From Zonotrichia leucophrys gambelii (lineage: Eukaryota > Chordata > Aves > Passeriformes > Passerellidae), in contig NC_088178.1 of the NCBI RefSeq assembly GCF_028769735.1, positions 18,488,357-18,552,356 on the forward strand: a stretch of 64,000 bases of DNA, written 5' to 3'. Both the position numbers and the translations under genes were made by a program. This document shows, piece by piece, positions 52,401-63,754 of the stretch. The stretch's first letter is position 1. Every line of letters starts with the position of its first letter. Below the pieces are notes generated by a model. That model ran no database searches and was not told where the DNA came from. It saw only the letters and a program-made list of their open reading frames with translations.

Positions 52401-52957
52401 TTCAGCAGAACAAGAATCTTAACCAGGTGTGGCTTATTAAAGTGGCAGTGCCCAATTTAAAGACCATAAAGGATTTGTATCAAAATTGATGCTTTTAGCT
52501 CCATTCCCCTCTCAGGATCCTAGAGTTGTAATACAAAAAGGACACTAGCTTGCTCATGAAAATCACTCACATCCATCATGTGAAAAGGCAGCTCAGATCT
52601 GTTCCTCCCTTGAGTGGGAAGAGTTGCACTATACTTTTAGAACAGCACACTCATACCAAACATCTTCAAAACTTTTTCTTAGATTAGAGTTCTGAATGTA
52701 CAGTTTGCATTGTGTAGTTTATTGCGCATTTCTCATCTCTCAGGAAAGTGTTTTCCTTTCCTCTGAAGATGCCCTCAGCATCAAGACAAGCACTGAGGGG
52801 AGGTCAATGTTGTAGGAAGTGATCAACAGCATTTATCTGGAATTCAACCCACACTTCATAATTTTGCTCTGTATTTTAGGCAGTCTAATCCAATGTGGGG
52901 GGAAAACAGTGAGGGGACAGGGCAAGGGAGAGGGAGAGGAAAGAAAAGAAAACTTTT
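49413..52957. other. Non-coding stretch ending in a purine-rich tract
   Basis: The first 200 bases are GC-rich, then AT-rich DNA follows with no recognised gene. A strongly purine-rich tract occupies 52911-52952, just before the LTR-like sequence. Confidence 0.5.
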
Positions 52958-53198
52958 TGTTACTAGGTGAGCCTATCTAGTGTGGGGCTCTGTTTGTGGT
53001 TTGTGTTGGAAACGGTGTTGATAACACAGGGATGTTTCAGTAATTGCTGAGCGGGTCTCACACAGTGTCAAGGCCTTTTGTGCTCCTCACCCCACCCCAC
53101 CACCAAAGGGGCTGGGGGTACACGAGGAATTAGAGAAGATATAGCCAGGACCCCAGCTGACAGCGAGGGTACTCCATAATTATTCCAATATATTCAGC

Positions 53199-53205
53199 AT
53201 ATAAA
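53199..53205 (+). promoter_or_regulatory. TATA box of the LTR
   Basis: The sequence ATATAAA lies in CAGCATATAAAGATGG, at the position expected for the U3 promoter of this LTR family. Whether it still drives transcription is unknown. Confidence 0.6.
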
Positions 53206-53340
53206 GATGGGGAAATAGGAGGAAGGGGATGGCACATTCAGACTGGTAGCATTTTTGTGTTTTCAAGTAACCTTTCAAGGCCATGCTTTCTTGGGTATGG
53301 CTGAACCCCTGCCTCCCTGGGAAGTGCTGAATTAATGCCT

Positions 53341-53358
53341 TTGTTTTGTTTTGTTTTG
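53341..53358. repeat. (TTGTT)n short repeat in the LTR
   Basis: Three to four units of a TTTTG pentanucleotide lie in the R/U5 part of the LTR. Slippage has probably lengthened a T/G-rich segment. Confidence 0.85.
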
Positions 53359-53520
53359 CTGGTGTAAGTGGTTTTTTCTTTCCCTGTTAAATTATTTTCA
53401 TACCATCCCACAAATTTTCTCTTTTACCCTTCTGGTTCTCCCCCACCTCAGCAAGAGGCAGGGGGTGGTGAGCAAGGGGCTCCATAGTGCTTAGTCACCA
53501 GCTGAGGTTAAACCATGACA

Positions 53521-56500
53521 CAGGGAAAGAAGCAAAACATCTTTGAAATGTGATTGAGGCTTAATCCTCAACAAATCCAGAACTTTACACAAGGTGATGC
53601 ATTCCTTTTTAGTATTCTGTGAGCTTTAGCACTAGCCCTAAATGAGCTGCAGACACGCAAAGAGGACTACTGTGTTCCACGGCCATGAGAAAAGTGATCT
53701 GATAAGCAATCACTAGTCAGTGAGAGGGAGGAAATGATTAAGAGAAGCAACTAGTTGCATAAAAGTTATTGGAAATGTAGGTTATCACCTCAATGCTTTC
53801 TTTACTTTCAGAAGGGTTGCATTGAAATTCTCCTTAATACTCAAAAGTTATGGATGTGATGCATACTTTTTTTTTCAAGGTGGTTCATTCCTCAGGTCAT
53901 GTATGTGACAAATGCTTTGATCCATTAGTTACACGTCTGACCAAGAATTTTGGCAACAGATACTGCTCCTCTGAAAAGGAGTAAGCTGTTGAGTGGAAAA
54001 TCAGCTTGCCAATAGCTGTTGTCATGGGAAGCTCAAATAAGGAAAAGGGAGAAGGACAACGCCTGTTGAGAACAGTGAGATCTGGCATGGGCTGCTGAGA
54101 AAGGGAATTCCCAGACAGCAAACGCTGAAACAAAGGGAAGGTGCATGTCCTGGCAGGCTTCAATCCAGGAGAGTACAATTGAAAGCTTTCCCAGCTTCAG
54201 TGGAAGCAGGGCCTAAGGAATGAGTCAGCCAGTCCAAAGCAGATCCCAGAGGAAAAGCAGCACTGTTTCAAAGCATAAGAGCATTATCTCAGTGAGCAAG
54301 AAGGGAAATGCTGGCAAGATTGCGTGGTGAGCTGCACTAAGGTGCAGCAATGCACTGCACACATGCATTACACTGCTGGCTCCCATATGGAGTTGGTAAC
54401 AGTACAGTAAGATTACCCATCTTTCTCTCAAGCCTATAATTCCAAAATTTTGTATTGGCTGTTCTTTTTACTGCCTCTTAGTGAGTGTGGAAATGTATGC
54501 TATGGCTGGTGCTGGGGTATATGTTTCTTTAAGGAGGTGCTCTATAGAGATATCTTAGAATTAGCACGTGTATTGTGAGACATAGAGGTTGCCATGGTAA
54601 GTACACATTTTTTAATTGAATAGCAGACTAATAGGCACATAAAACCTCCATAACTTCTTGGCACATAAATTACCTCTCCTGGGGCTGTAGGCAATTAAAC
54701 ATACCTCTTTGCTGAAATTCTTTCCAAGTCTTTTTCTCTGTTTTTGTTTAGATTGAAGCCTCTTATTTCTTTCCCTGTTTCCCTCAACAGTGTTTCTTGT
54801 TTTTCTTTTGTCCCTTTTAGATTACTCTATCTGTCTCTCTCCAGCCTTCTCTTGAATGTCATACGCTTCATGGAGCAGGGAAATAAAGAGGGTATCGAGC
54901 TATAAAAGTGGGCTGGTTGGTTGGGGTTTTTAAATTAATCTTATTTTTAACAGCATAATTTGGTATATTTCATATTTATGCAATTCTCAGAGTGTTTTCT
55001 TAAGTAGGTGTTTTAATAATCTTCTTTATGCAGATTTTCTAAAGGCACATGCTCTCCTCAGAACACAAGTTTTGGGCATTTTCTAACTTTAGAAAAACAT
55101 AACTCTTGTTTGTTTCTTTTGTATTATTTAAACTATTCTGACTTAGACTTGCCAGCCCAGAGATCTTTTGATGTTATTCTCTTTCCTGACAATACTTTCC
55201 TCGTTGAGCATGGTTTATTTGGCTCTTGCAGTGGTGTAATAAATACATCATTTGCCTATGTGCATTGTTTCAAAAGTGGGCATTGTCTCTAATCTTTTCA
55301 GCAATACAATAAATCACAAGCTGAGGCACTGCCTTCTCACTCCAGTTTTTAAAGATTTTTTTTTTTTCCGGTTACACTGTTGTTATAGAGAAGTAAATCG
55401 AGAGCAGGTTATTTGTACTTGCTCATACCTCAGTTATTTTTAGAACCCATATTGACAAGTTTTCAAGCAGCATTGTATTTCATAAAGAGCACTGCCCTGA
55501 AATCACTGTGGCTCGAACAATAAGAAAATCCAGGACTCCAGGAGGCCAACGCAACAGGATATCCATAAGCAACAACGCCTACTTATCAACCAGGGGTGAG
55601 CTTAACAGACTTGTTCCTGGCTGTGACAAACAGTGAGCAGAATTCCTAGTGAGTCAGAGAGCAGCAAATAAATGCACAAGATAACTCCCAAGAAAGATTA
55701 GGCAAAGCTGACTTGGTCTCTTCCTTTGCACAAATCAAGAGCAATTTAAGACAATAATGACCGATGGCTTTCCACAAACATCCTGACTTTTATCCTATTG
55801 CAATACAGGGTTCGTCCACCTTTGTTTTTTTGCTTTCATTTTGGTGTTCATTTTTTATGATGTTCATTTTTTATGATGAAAGCGGTCTTGTCTTGAAGGA
55901 ATAGATGAGTAGTCTTTGTTTTTGGTTGCTTTTTGTCTGTCTTTCCCCTGAGTATTTCAAAGATACCTCTAACGGCTTGGAACAAAAGGAAATTACTGTA
56001 CGGATCAAGGGATTACCGAGCAATGTTTTTACAGATTTAAAATAAAATATAAACAGATGTTGAGAGATGAATGGCACAGAGACAGTTGTTGCCAATTCAT
56101 TAATAATACCAACACAAATCCACTCTGTTTATTATGTTTTTAACCCATATTTGTCAATAGGGAAGACAGTCATAGTATGAACTTGTAAAAATAATGAATG
56201 TATACCAGACAAGCTCAGTGTGGAGACTTGAGAATACCAGCATGACTAGTATTTGCCATCTGTGTATGTGTAATCAATGTTTTCTTACACTGTGATGAGG
56301 AATAGCTCATTTATAGCCTTGCCCCTTTGGCCCAAACAATTAGTCACTGTTTGTGGCCACGCAGGTTTGCCTGCATTTGGAAGGGAACAGGGAATATCTC
56401 AGTCACATGTACAAGCGCAGCCTGTCTCTAGCTGGAAGGAATTTCCACAATGTCTGCTTCCTCAAATGTGACAGAAACAAAGACATCACTAACCCTCCTA

Positions 56501-57696
56501 GGGCACGGGAAGCTTTGAGGCAGAGCTCAGACACTCTGCTCTCTGAACTGTTCGCTCAACTTTTCTCCTTGCCGCTTTCTCTTGTAGCTGTTTACAGGGT
56601 GCAAAGTGTCCCTCCCATTTCAGCATGGAGCTCCTGAGTGCCTCAGTGGCCCCAGCAGCCCGGCGCTCTGTGCTCCCTTTGGCTGCAGGAGGGCGGTGAA
56701 GTGCTCATCTGGCAGTCTGAAGGAGGGATGCTGAACGATCTTGGGAGTGTCAAAGCTGCTCTGTTCAATGGGAACTTGGGTAGCTTCTACTAAAACTTCA
56801 CCATGGCAGGATTTCTTTGATGTAGTCTCTCCACCAAGCTGCAAATACTGCTATTTTTAGTGGAAGCATGGCAGTGCGATCCAGCTTGAGTTCTTTGAGG
56901 CTTTAAGAGCAAAGAGAAAGGACCTGAGTCATAGAGAAACTGCTTCCTCATCTCTTCTTAAGGGCATCGTCATCATATAATAACTTGTAGCTAAGCAAGT
57001 TCCTGTAGGACTCTGAGTATAGAGCACAGAATTTGTAATGGGATGATAAATTGCATCTCGCAGGTCTGTAACAGCTCTCTCACATAGAAAACACTTCATT
57101 TCAGTGTATGTTTATAGCATTTTTCAGGATATAAACTGCAGGAATTAGGTTCTCAAATAGATGAGAATTTGATTTTTTTTGTCCATGAAGGTCTTGCTAT
57201 CTCTCTGTATCTGTAAAGTATGTAACAAAAAGATAAACTACAATCTCAGAGTGATAAGTACAGTAGATAACAGTCCACACTGCAGGGTTTTCTGGTTTTG
57301 AAAAATAGCTTTCTATAATTGAATAGATTTATATGAAGCTGTCTATAAAATTTCTAAATTGTCCTTCTCTGTACACTAGAGAATTATAGCTTTTAGTTTT
57401 GGACAATCAATTCTGAAGATTTTTCAGATTTTATCAGCTAAAGTTGAAAACATACAGGTCTTAAGGTTTTAGTAAGCAAAGGTTTGGGCTGATGTTAATT
57501 GTCTGCTGCTCTTTTCCTGGGATGCTATTAAATCAGCTCACATCATTTCTAAATAATCTCCCAAGTGTCAGTGTTCTTATTTCTTGAAGTGACACTTACC
57601 AGACAAATGGTATTTAAGGTTTCCAACAATATGTGAAAGGTCGATAGAATGCATTGGGGTTTTTGCTTGTTTTGAATGTCTTGTTAATATTAAGAT
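53521..57696. other. Non-coding stretch
   Basis: No gene is recognised. A 16-bp tandem duplication lies at 55845-55876. A GC-richer patch occupies about 56500-56760, with open frames on both strands but no motif I know. Confidence 0.45.
55845..55876. repeat. 16-bp tandem duplication
   Basis: TGTTCATTTTTTATGA occurs at 55845 and again at 55861 with no visible difference. Confidence 0.92.
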
Positions 57697-57732
57697 CTCA
57701 GGAAGTCTTCTTCCTGAGGAAGACTTCCTGAG
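57697..57732. repeat. Perfect 14-bp inverted repeat with 8-base loop
   Basis: The left arm 57697-57710 (CTCAGGAAGTCTTC) and the right arm 57719-57732 (GAAGACTTCCTGAG) are exact reverse complements around the loop TTCCTGAG. The loop plus the base before it (CTTCCTGAG, 57710-57718) repeats directly at 57724-57732. That pattern suggests a local fold-back or template-switch event during replication. Confidence 0.95.
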
Positions 57733-58897
57733 TATGCAATCCTTGTCACTGGCTATCAGATCCCTCCTCTGTTGGCAGCAACCAGCACAAGGGTGGTACA
57801 TGCTGTTCTTGCAGGTTTCCTTGGTGGAGAGTACCAATGAAAACTGCATATATTCAGGTTGGGCTAATGTGTTCAGAACTGCTGATAGGGCGCTGTACAC
57901 TTATGTGTGATGTACGTACACAAGGCACTCAGTGCAGATTACCATCAAGCAAACTGATGTCCATGCTGAGCTTCCCAAAGCACTGTAAAAAGGAAAGTTA
58001 ATGGCTTAAACATGAACAAAATCTTGCTGCAATAATTAAGAATTAAGATATTTGCATCCACCAAAGGAGGCAATATCAAGAAACCAAAGTACAATGGTCA
58101 TCTCTGTTTAGGATGAGATTACTCAGATGGGAAGTGTAGAAAGAGGTAGTTAATTCTTGGCAAGCTGGATGATGCTTTTATTTTATTTATTTACAAAGTA
58201 TTCCAGATTTTATACTGCTACTACTCATGCTCTTAGCAGTTCCCTTTCTCTAAGTAATTCTGTTATCCCCAGTGCAAGAGAGGACAGTAAATAGAGCTTG
58301 AGCACTTCATCAAAATTCCCTTTCTATCACCACTCAGCACTTCACTTAAATAAGCCACATTAATGTGCCATGGGAGACTTAAAAAGCAGTTTTCTCCCCT
58401 TGCCCCAGGTGTTTCTTCTGCTATAAAATAATTTAGCCATGTTTTATCAGCAACATTAATAGTAAATGCTTACTCAGTAATCCTTCCTGGGAGCATATAT
58501 TTAGTATATCTACTAGCATGCAATTATGACTCTGATGGAAAGGGATCTAACCCCTGATAAGATATCTGAAAAGTGTTGTTCTTTCTCTTACAGTGGCCTA
58601 AATCCCTCTATATCTACTAAAATGGATAAATTTACAGTAAATATTTTCTTGGAAACATGTATTTGGTATAACCTCTTCCATTTACAATACCCATATATAA
58701 AAGTGCCTTGGTTTTGCAATATTTACCTAAGACCAATTAAATGGAGCTGATTGATGGAAAATACAGAACGTATCCAGAAGCCTACAGCCCCTGTAAATGG
58801 TTTATCTTGGATACCAATACAGCCTCTTCAAACTTCTCTTCTGGAAGCCTAAGCTGCTCAGAGTTCAATGAATGCTGCACAGACCAAAGTTGTGTGA

Positions 58898-58933
58898 CTT
58901 GGGCTGTTCCAGTTTCTTGGGCTGTTCCAGTAG
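58898..58933. repeat. 18-bp tandem duplication
   Basis: CTTGGGCTGTTCCAGT occurs at 58898 and again 18 bases later at 58916. Confidence 0.9.
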
Positions 58934-61900
58934 GGAAATTTGTAAGCAAGTACCTGAAGAACACATCTGAACAGCATGGATACCTCTAGTTTTCCATTTT
59001 AATGTAAATGCAAAGACTCAGTTTCATTTGGCTGCTATCTATATATTTTTCTGCCTCATCTAATGAACTTTTGCTTCAGATACTGAAGCATAAGCACTAA
59101 AACAACAACAACAAAAATAATATATATATCTGCTCTCAATTTTCTGAGCATTTTCTCATATTCAGTACTTAAATGTTGGTTTGTATGCTGGATTTCCCTA
59201 GGCAGTTTTTGGAACTTCATCTCTTTAGAATAATTAATTGTGAAATGTTTCTGTTGCATAACTACACCAAAGGACATGTTTGTGCCATCTCCTGCACTTG
59301 CCACTGATTCATCCTGAAGTGTGTGAATAAAAGTTGCTGCTCAGGAGTGCAGGAGTTCCCAACACTGGATACAAGATGGTGTTAGCATGAACAAATTTGG
59401 GGGGATTTTTCCCTAGTGACTGTACCCCACATGTGATTTCTGTGTACCCTGATCTCTTCTGAACCCAGACCTGTTGCTGTGCCAAAAGAGGCAATTAGTA
59501 TACTTCCATCATAGAGAAGAGATGGTGATCATCCTACCCAAAGAACCTCTTGCACCAAGTTTGGGGTGTGAATGGCTCTCAGGCACCAGAACTGTCCTGT
59601 TGGGCCTCGTTCATTGGGGTTGTGCTGGGCTGGCTTTTGAGCAGCTAGTTACCAGTCGCCCAAAGAGCTGCAAACATCTTATTTTCCTCATAGCTTGTAT
59701 TTCCAGGCACTTTAAACCCCTTTAAACTCATCTCCCTCTATTTGTCAAATTATCTAGGTAAAGTCATGGAGGTGGATTTGGTTTCCCTTTTCTGGCCCTC
59801 TTGATGCTTTGGGTTTTTACAAAGCCTGAAAAGATCTTGTTCACCACCATCATAATGAGTGTCTTTATGTAATACGACTTCTAGTCTGTCAGTTTCTCAT
59901 AAAGTGACAAATATGACAAATACGTGCTCTAAATATTTTAATGTAATTAATTTCAGCACAGCAAGATAATGCAGTTTCATAACAGATTATGTTTATTGAT
60001 AGAGAGTGAAAATTTGTAGCATTTAATGCAAAATGACAAGTCTTGTCACATAGTCACTGATTAATATTTTTAACAAGGTTTATTTTTTCTGAAATATTCA
60101 CTGCTCAAATAGAACACACAATCTTCTGATGCTGATAGTTGGTCTATTTTAAAGCAACTTTTGTTCCAAACTAATAAACACATAGATTTTTTGATGTATT
60201 TTACAGAGCTGTGTCCTGCTGTCTAATGAGCTCTTTTCCATCATTTTTAAGAGCTCAGTGCACTGAACTATGGCAGTGCAATATAGGGGCCATATTCCTT
60301 CTCAGGGGCACAGGTTTTGTGTTGTCCTTATCCTTTCTCTGCATAGATGGATAGCACCAAATACAAGAAAAGTATTAGCACAGGGGAATGCAAAGTGCAG
60401 TGTATGTGCCAAGAGCTGATGTAAGGCTGCCCAGAGGAAGGTGTGGGTGGCAGCCACACATGTTGAGGCAATCCCAGGCGTCCACTCCAAAAATAGAAAG
60501 GAAGCCACCATCCTCTCTGCCCTGAAGGATTACATTATACCTCTGCTACATTACAAGAGAAAGTAATTAACTGCCAGTACCTGGGAGGGTAACTTCCTTG
60601 AGGCTACTTAACCAATTTGACTGTTCTGATTCTGTATTATCCAAGCAAATTTAAGACCCACTATGCAACACTAAGCATGTGATTCGCTCACACAGTGCCA
60701 CAGTCTGAGAAGTGTGAGGCTGGGTACAAATTGTGACATGTAAGACAACTTAAATTGCACAAATTAGTCAACAGCTGCTTTAAGGAGTCTTGATTGTACA
60801 CCTGGGTCTGTGCATTTAAACTTCTCCAAAACTTCCAGGGTTAAGACAGATCTGCAATGACACCTTTAATGGCACAGTTATAGGCGATGTCACTGACTAT
60901 GGTTCTTGTGCATTTGCTGCGTGACCCTCTCAGGCTCCAATCCCTCTTAAGCACAAGATAATCTTTTTCCTTGTGACAGGTTTCTCATTTCAGTTGCTTT
61001 CAGTATAAAAACCCAGAGTTTCTTCCTTGCCATCTTCTGAATCGGTAACTTTAAAATAATATTGCTGTTCCCATCTGAAAGCAGGTCTGAAACAGTGGTC
61101 CAATGCAAGATGAGTATTGAGGACAAAAAAGGGATAAAGAGAGGCTAATTTCCATCACATTAATTCACTGAAATTGTAACCTGGACTTCTCATGCTATAG
61201 TTTAAAAATGCAGACAAATGTATGGTGTGACCTTTACTGTAAAAGAAATATTTTAAAAGGTAAAGAAGAAGGAAAACTTTTTTTCTGAAGATTTATAAGA
61301 GCCTAATTCTTGATCTCCTTCTCAGCCTTCTCTTTTTGGTGGGATTTCATCATTTTGGGACATTTTACAGATTCACTTTAAAATAATTTTTTAAAAAAAC
61401 AATCCAGAAAGATTGTCTAACCTCCTAGCCAGCTTTTACCACCATGCACACACGATGCTGTGCACTTTAAAATGGCAAACTGATGTCCTCACATTTAGAA
61501 GCAGTTTCAGAGGTAACATTCTCATGGCAAAGGTCATCTGCTCTTTTGCAAAACAGGTTAATACACTGGGAATTTTTTGTGAGATTGTAAAACAGAGCAC
61601 ATCAGCAAAGCTCTCTAAAGCACATCAAGGAATATTAACTTTTCAGTCAAGCAAGAAGGATAACAGGTTTCCATGTTCTGGCACAGCTGATGAGAGTCAG
61701 TGTCCATCAGCAGTGATGCTGTGCATAAACATTTGCCCTCCACAGCAGAAAGCTTTCCCTAGGGAATATTCCCCAAAAGAGCACCATATTTCACAATTTG
61801 TTTGATCTCATGCTCGGTTCAAAACAAAACATGTTATTGCAGTGAGTTATAAGTTCAGTACCTAAATTTTTATCCTGAACTAGGGATTACTATTAGTGCA

Positions 61901-61972
61901 ATCTGGAGAGTAAGAGATTTAACGTGGGTCAAATGCACTTCCCTATGGTAATGCACTACTTGTGTTTATAAT

Positions 61973-62066
61973 GTGTGTGTACACTATATATATATTTATG
62001 TATATATGTATTTATACATATTTTTATATGTATGTATATTTTTATATATTTATACATACATATATG
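61973..62066. repeat. TA/TG-rich low-complexity tract
   Basis: A GTGTGTGT start passes into irregular TATATA, TATGTA and TTTATA units with many short palindromes. It is a decayed microsatellite compound. Confidence 0.9.
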
Positions 62067-62425
62067 CTCTGTTTTCTGTTGTCTACAGAGGAACCCTACT
62101 CACTGGTTATTGGTCCTTAGCAATCAACTCCTTCCCAGTCAGGCAGCATTAAAGTGGGATGAAGAATGACAGAGAGAAGCAGGTTCTTTTGGAATTATGG
62201 ATAGTGCTACTAAGCACATCTCAATCTGAAATACAAAATTCTGTAATACTCTTACTTTTTTTTTCTTACTGAAAAAGAGGATGCAAACTCACTTTTTATT
62301 TTACAGCTTTACATGTCTCTATCATTATTTTTCTCTGTAGTGGTAATTTTAATTTTTCCACTAATGTTTTTCCATTTTTGCAATTCATGCAAATTCAGCT
62401 GTCATGCAAATGCACAGGTTAATGC

Positions 62426-62430
62426 ATGCC
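62426..62430. repeat. Left target-site duplication of the solo LTR
   Basis: ATGCC directly precedes the LTR and is identical to the five bases after its right end. Confidence 0.9.
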
Positions 62431-62551
62431 TGTCATGGTTTGAGCCTGGCACAGAGCCAGTGCCCCCCATGAAAATGCCTCACCCTGGTGTCTGCTGTGA
62501 GATGTGACCAGGAATAAGCAAAACAGGCTCTAACTTAAACATAAAGAACAC

Positions 62552-62557
62552 TTTATT
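62552..62557 (-). promoter_or_regulatory. Poly(A) signal of the solo LTR
   Basis: TTTATT on the + strand reads AATAAA on the LTR sense strand. It lies about 120 bases from the LTR 3' end, where the end of R and the start of U5 are expected. Confidence 0.7.
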
Positions 62558-63613
62558 ACTTAAACTACAGGAAAATAGGGAAAGACTATAAGGAAAAGAA
62601 AAAAAAAGAAATTGAAAACCTTACAAAAAACTTTCCTCCTCCCCACTCCCTGACTTTCCCAATCCGATACATTCTCCCAAATCAACTGCCCAGCCTTGGC
62701 CCCACACTTTAGTATACTCAAACTGCAGTTCATGAAGAGGAAAGGAGTCCTTCTTGTTCCATAGGCTTCTCCTGGAAACACACTGAAACCTCGTGTGCTT
62801 CCTTGTCACTTCGGCACCGCCCGGAAAAAGTCCTTTTGCCGCTTGTGACATCTTCCTTCCATGCCCAGTGCTCTCACCACTGACGGCATGGACCAGAGCT
62901 GCTTTTAGGGTTGTCTTTCAAGGATGCCTTGTCTCACTCCAAAAAGGCACAGTCTCTGCTTTGGGACATCTGTCCCCCCCATATTTTTCCAACCCCCTGG
63001 GGCCGGGGGGTCCTCACAAATGAACCCTCCTGGTTTTGAGCCACTGCTTCCCCTAAATGCAGTTGGTGTCACAGGAACAACTGAGTCCATGGCCACAAGA
63101 AAAGTCCAGCCAAAAGGCCACTCCAAATCATCTCTCCCCATCCAATCATCTCCACGTTCTTCGGGCCAGGTCCTTGTCTCATCTCATCTCTTATCTCCCT
63201 TCTTATTCAGCTTCGAGGAGGATTAGCATTTTTGCAAGGCCCCAATCATGAAAGAAAGGGTTAAAAGTTTTCAGTCTTTGTCTATCTCAGAACGATAATA
63301 CTCCCACACGTGCTGCTGCTGCTGCGGCCGGCCGGGCTGCGCCCTTCCCCCCCTTTCTCCTCCTGGGCCGGCTGCTATCACCGCCGACTCTCCCTCTCTC
63401 TCCCTCCTGGGGGGGGGGGAATGGCTGCCCGATGTTTCTTGGGGCTCCGCCACCCTTCCATCCTTGAGAACTTTCTCACCCCCATCTCCGTCCAGGCCCC
63501 GGGCCTACCGCATGGCTGCCCCTCCCCCGCCCAGCAGCAAGGCTGGACGGGGGAAGAGATCTGACCTCTTCACAGCGACGTCCCAAGAGAGCGTGCCAAG
63601 GGCAGTGCCCTGC

Positions 63614-63619
63614 TTTTAA
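63614..63619 (-). promoter_or_regulatory. TATA-like box of the solo LTR
   Basis: The sense strand reads GGGGTTAAAAGCAGGG. It lies about 130 bases into the LTR and just upstream of the CpG-rich part. The assignment rests on motif and place only. Confidence 0.45.
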
Positions 63620-63749
63620 CCCCTGTGTATTCTCGGAGGTGTGTCCAAACCCCACTGGCTACACCGGGTGCCAGTCTCAAACCCAAAACCTTCGTTGGTT
63701 TGACCACAGCTTCCCAGAATTCCCACTCCTTCCTGGTCAAACCACCACA

Positions 63750-63754
63750 ATGCC
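63750..63754. repeat. Right target-site duplication of the solo LTR
   Basis: ATGCC follows the terminal CA of the LTR and matches the left flank exactly. Confidence 0.9.

Larger units (their letters stand above)
52958..53520 (+). mobile_element. Endogenous retrovirus LTR, 5' edge uncertain
   Basis: The right end is clear: GGTTAAACCATGACA at 53506-53520, finishing in CA as LTRs do. Inside, in order, are GTGTTGATAACACAGGGATG, ATTGCTGAGCGGGTCTCACA, a TATA box in CAGCATATAAAGATGG (53199-53205), a GTTAAA-type poly(A) signal region at 53386-53391, and a U5-like stretch with CACAAATTTTCTCTTTTACC. This text is familiar from a common songbird LTR family. The left edge could be TGTTAC at 52958 but is not proven, and no target-site duplication matches the CAGGG that follows the right end. 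It is either a truncated solo LTR or a 3' LTR whose provirus is lost. The exact family cannot be named by eye. Confidence 0.82.
57733..62430. other. Non-coding AT-rich stretch
   Basis: No gene is recognised. An 18-bp duplication lies at 58898-58933, and a long TA-rich low-complexity tract at 61973-62066. The 130-codon open frame at 61413-61805 (+) shows no family motif and no flanking exon signals I trust. Confidence 0.5.
62431..63749 (-). mobile_element. Complete solo LTR of an endogenous retrovirus, 1319 bp
   Basis: The element starts TGTCATGGTTTGA at 62431 and ends TCAAACCACCACA at 63749, so both ends match the LTR rule TG...CA and are imperfect inverted copies of each other. The flanks carry the same five bases, ATGCC, at 62426-62430 and 63750-63754: a target-site duplication. 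A 5-bp duplication is typical of ERVL/class III-like avian elements. The orientation is minus: on that strand a TTAAAA TATA-like box (63614-63619) comes early and AATAAA (62552-62557) comes about 120 bases before the end. The interior holds a CpG-rich, C-rich core (about 63300-63560). Short open frames inside are not genes. No gag, pol or env sequence is present, so recombination between two LTRs has probably removed the provirus. Confidence 0.93.

Noticed and set aside
56620..56844. 74-codon open frame (-) in a GC-richer patch, protein-like in places
   Set aside because: No family motif, no trusted splice signals, and the + strand is also open. Composition is enough to explain it.
61413..61805. 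130-codon open frame (+)
   Set aside because: No recognisable domain and no exon boundary. Its length is compatible with chance given the many frames tested.
61975..62169. Tyrosine/isoleucine-rich open frame (+)
   Set aside because: It is a translation of the TA-rich low-complexity tract.
62905..63453. Several open frames inside the solo LTR
   Set aside because: LTRs of this type carry no genes. The frames follow from the GC-rich composition and are explained by the LTR.
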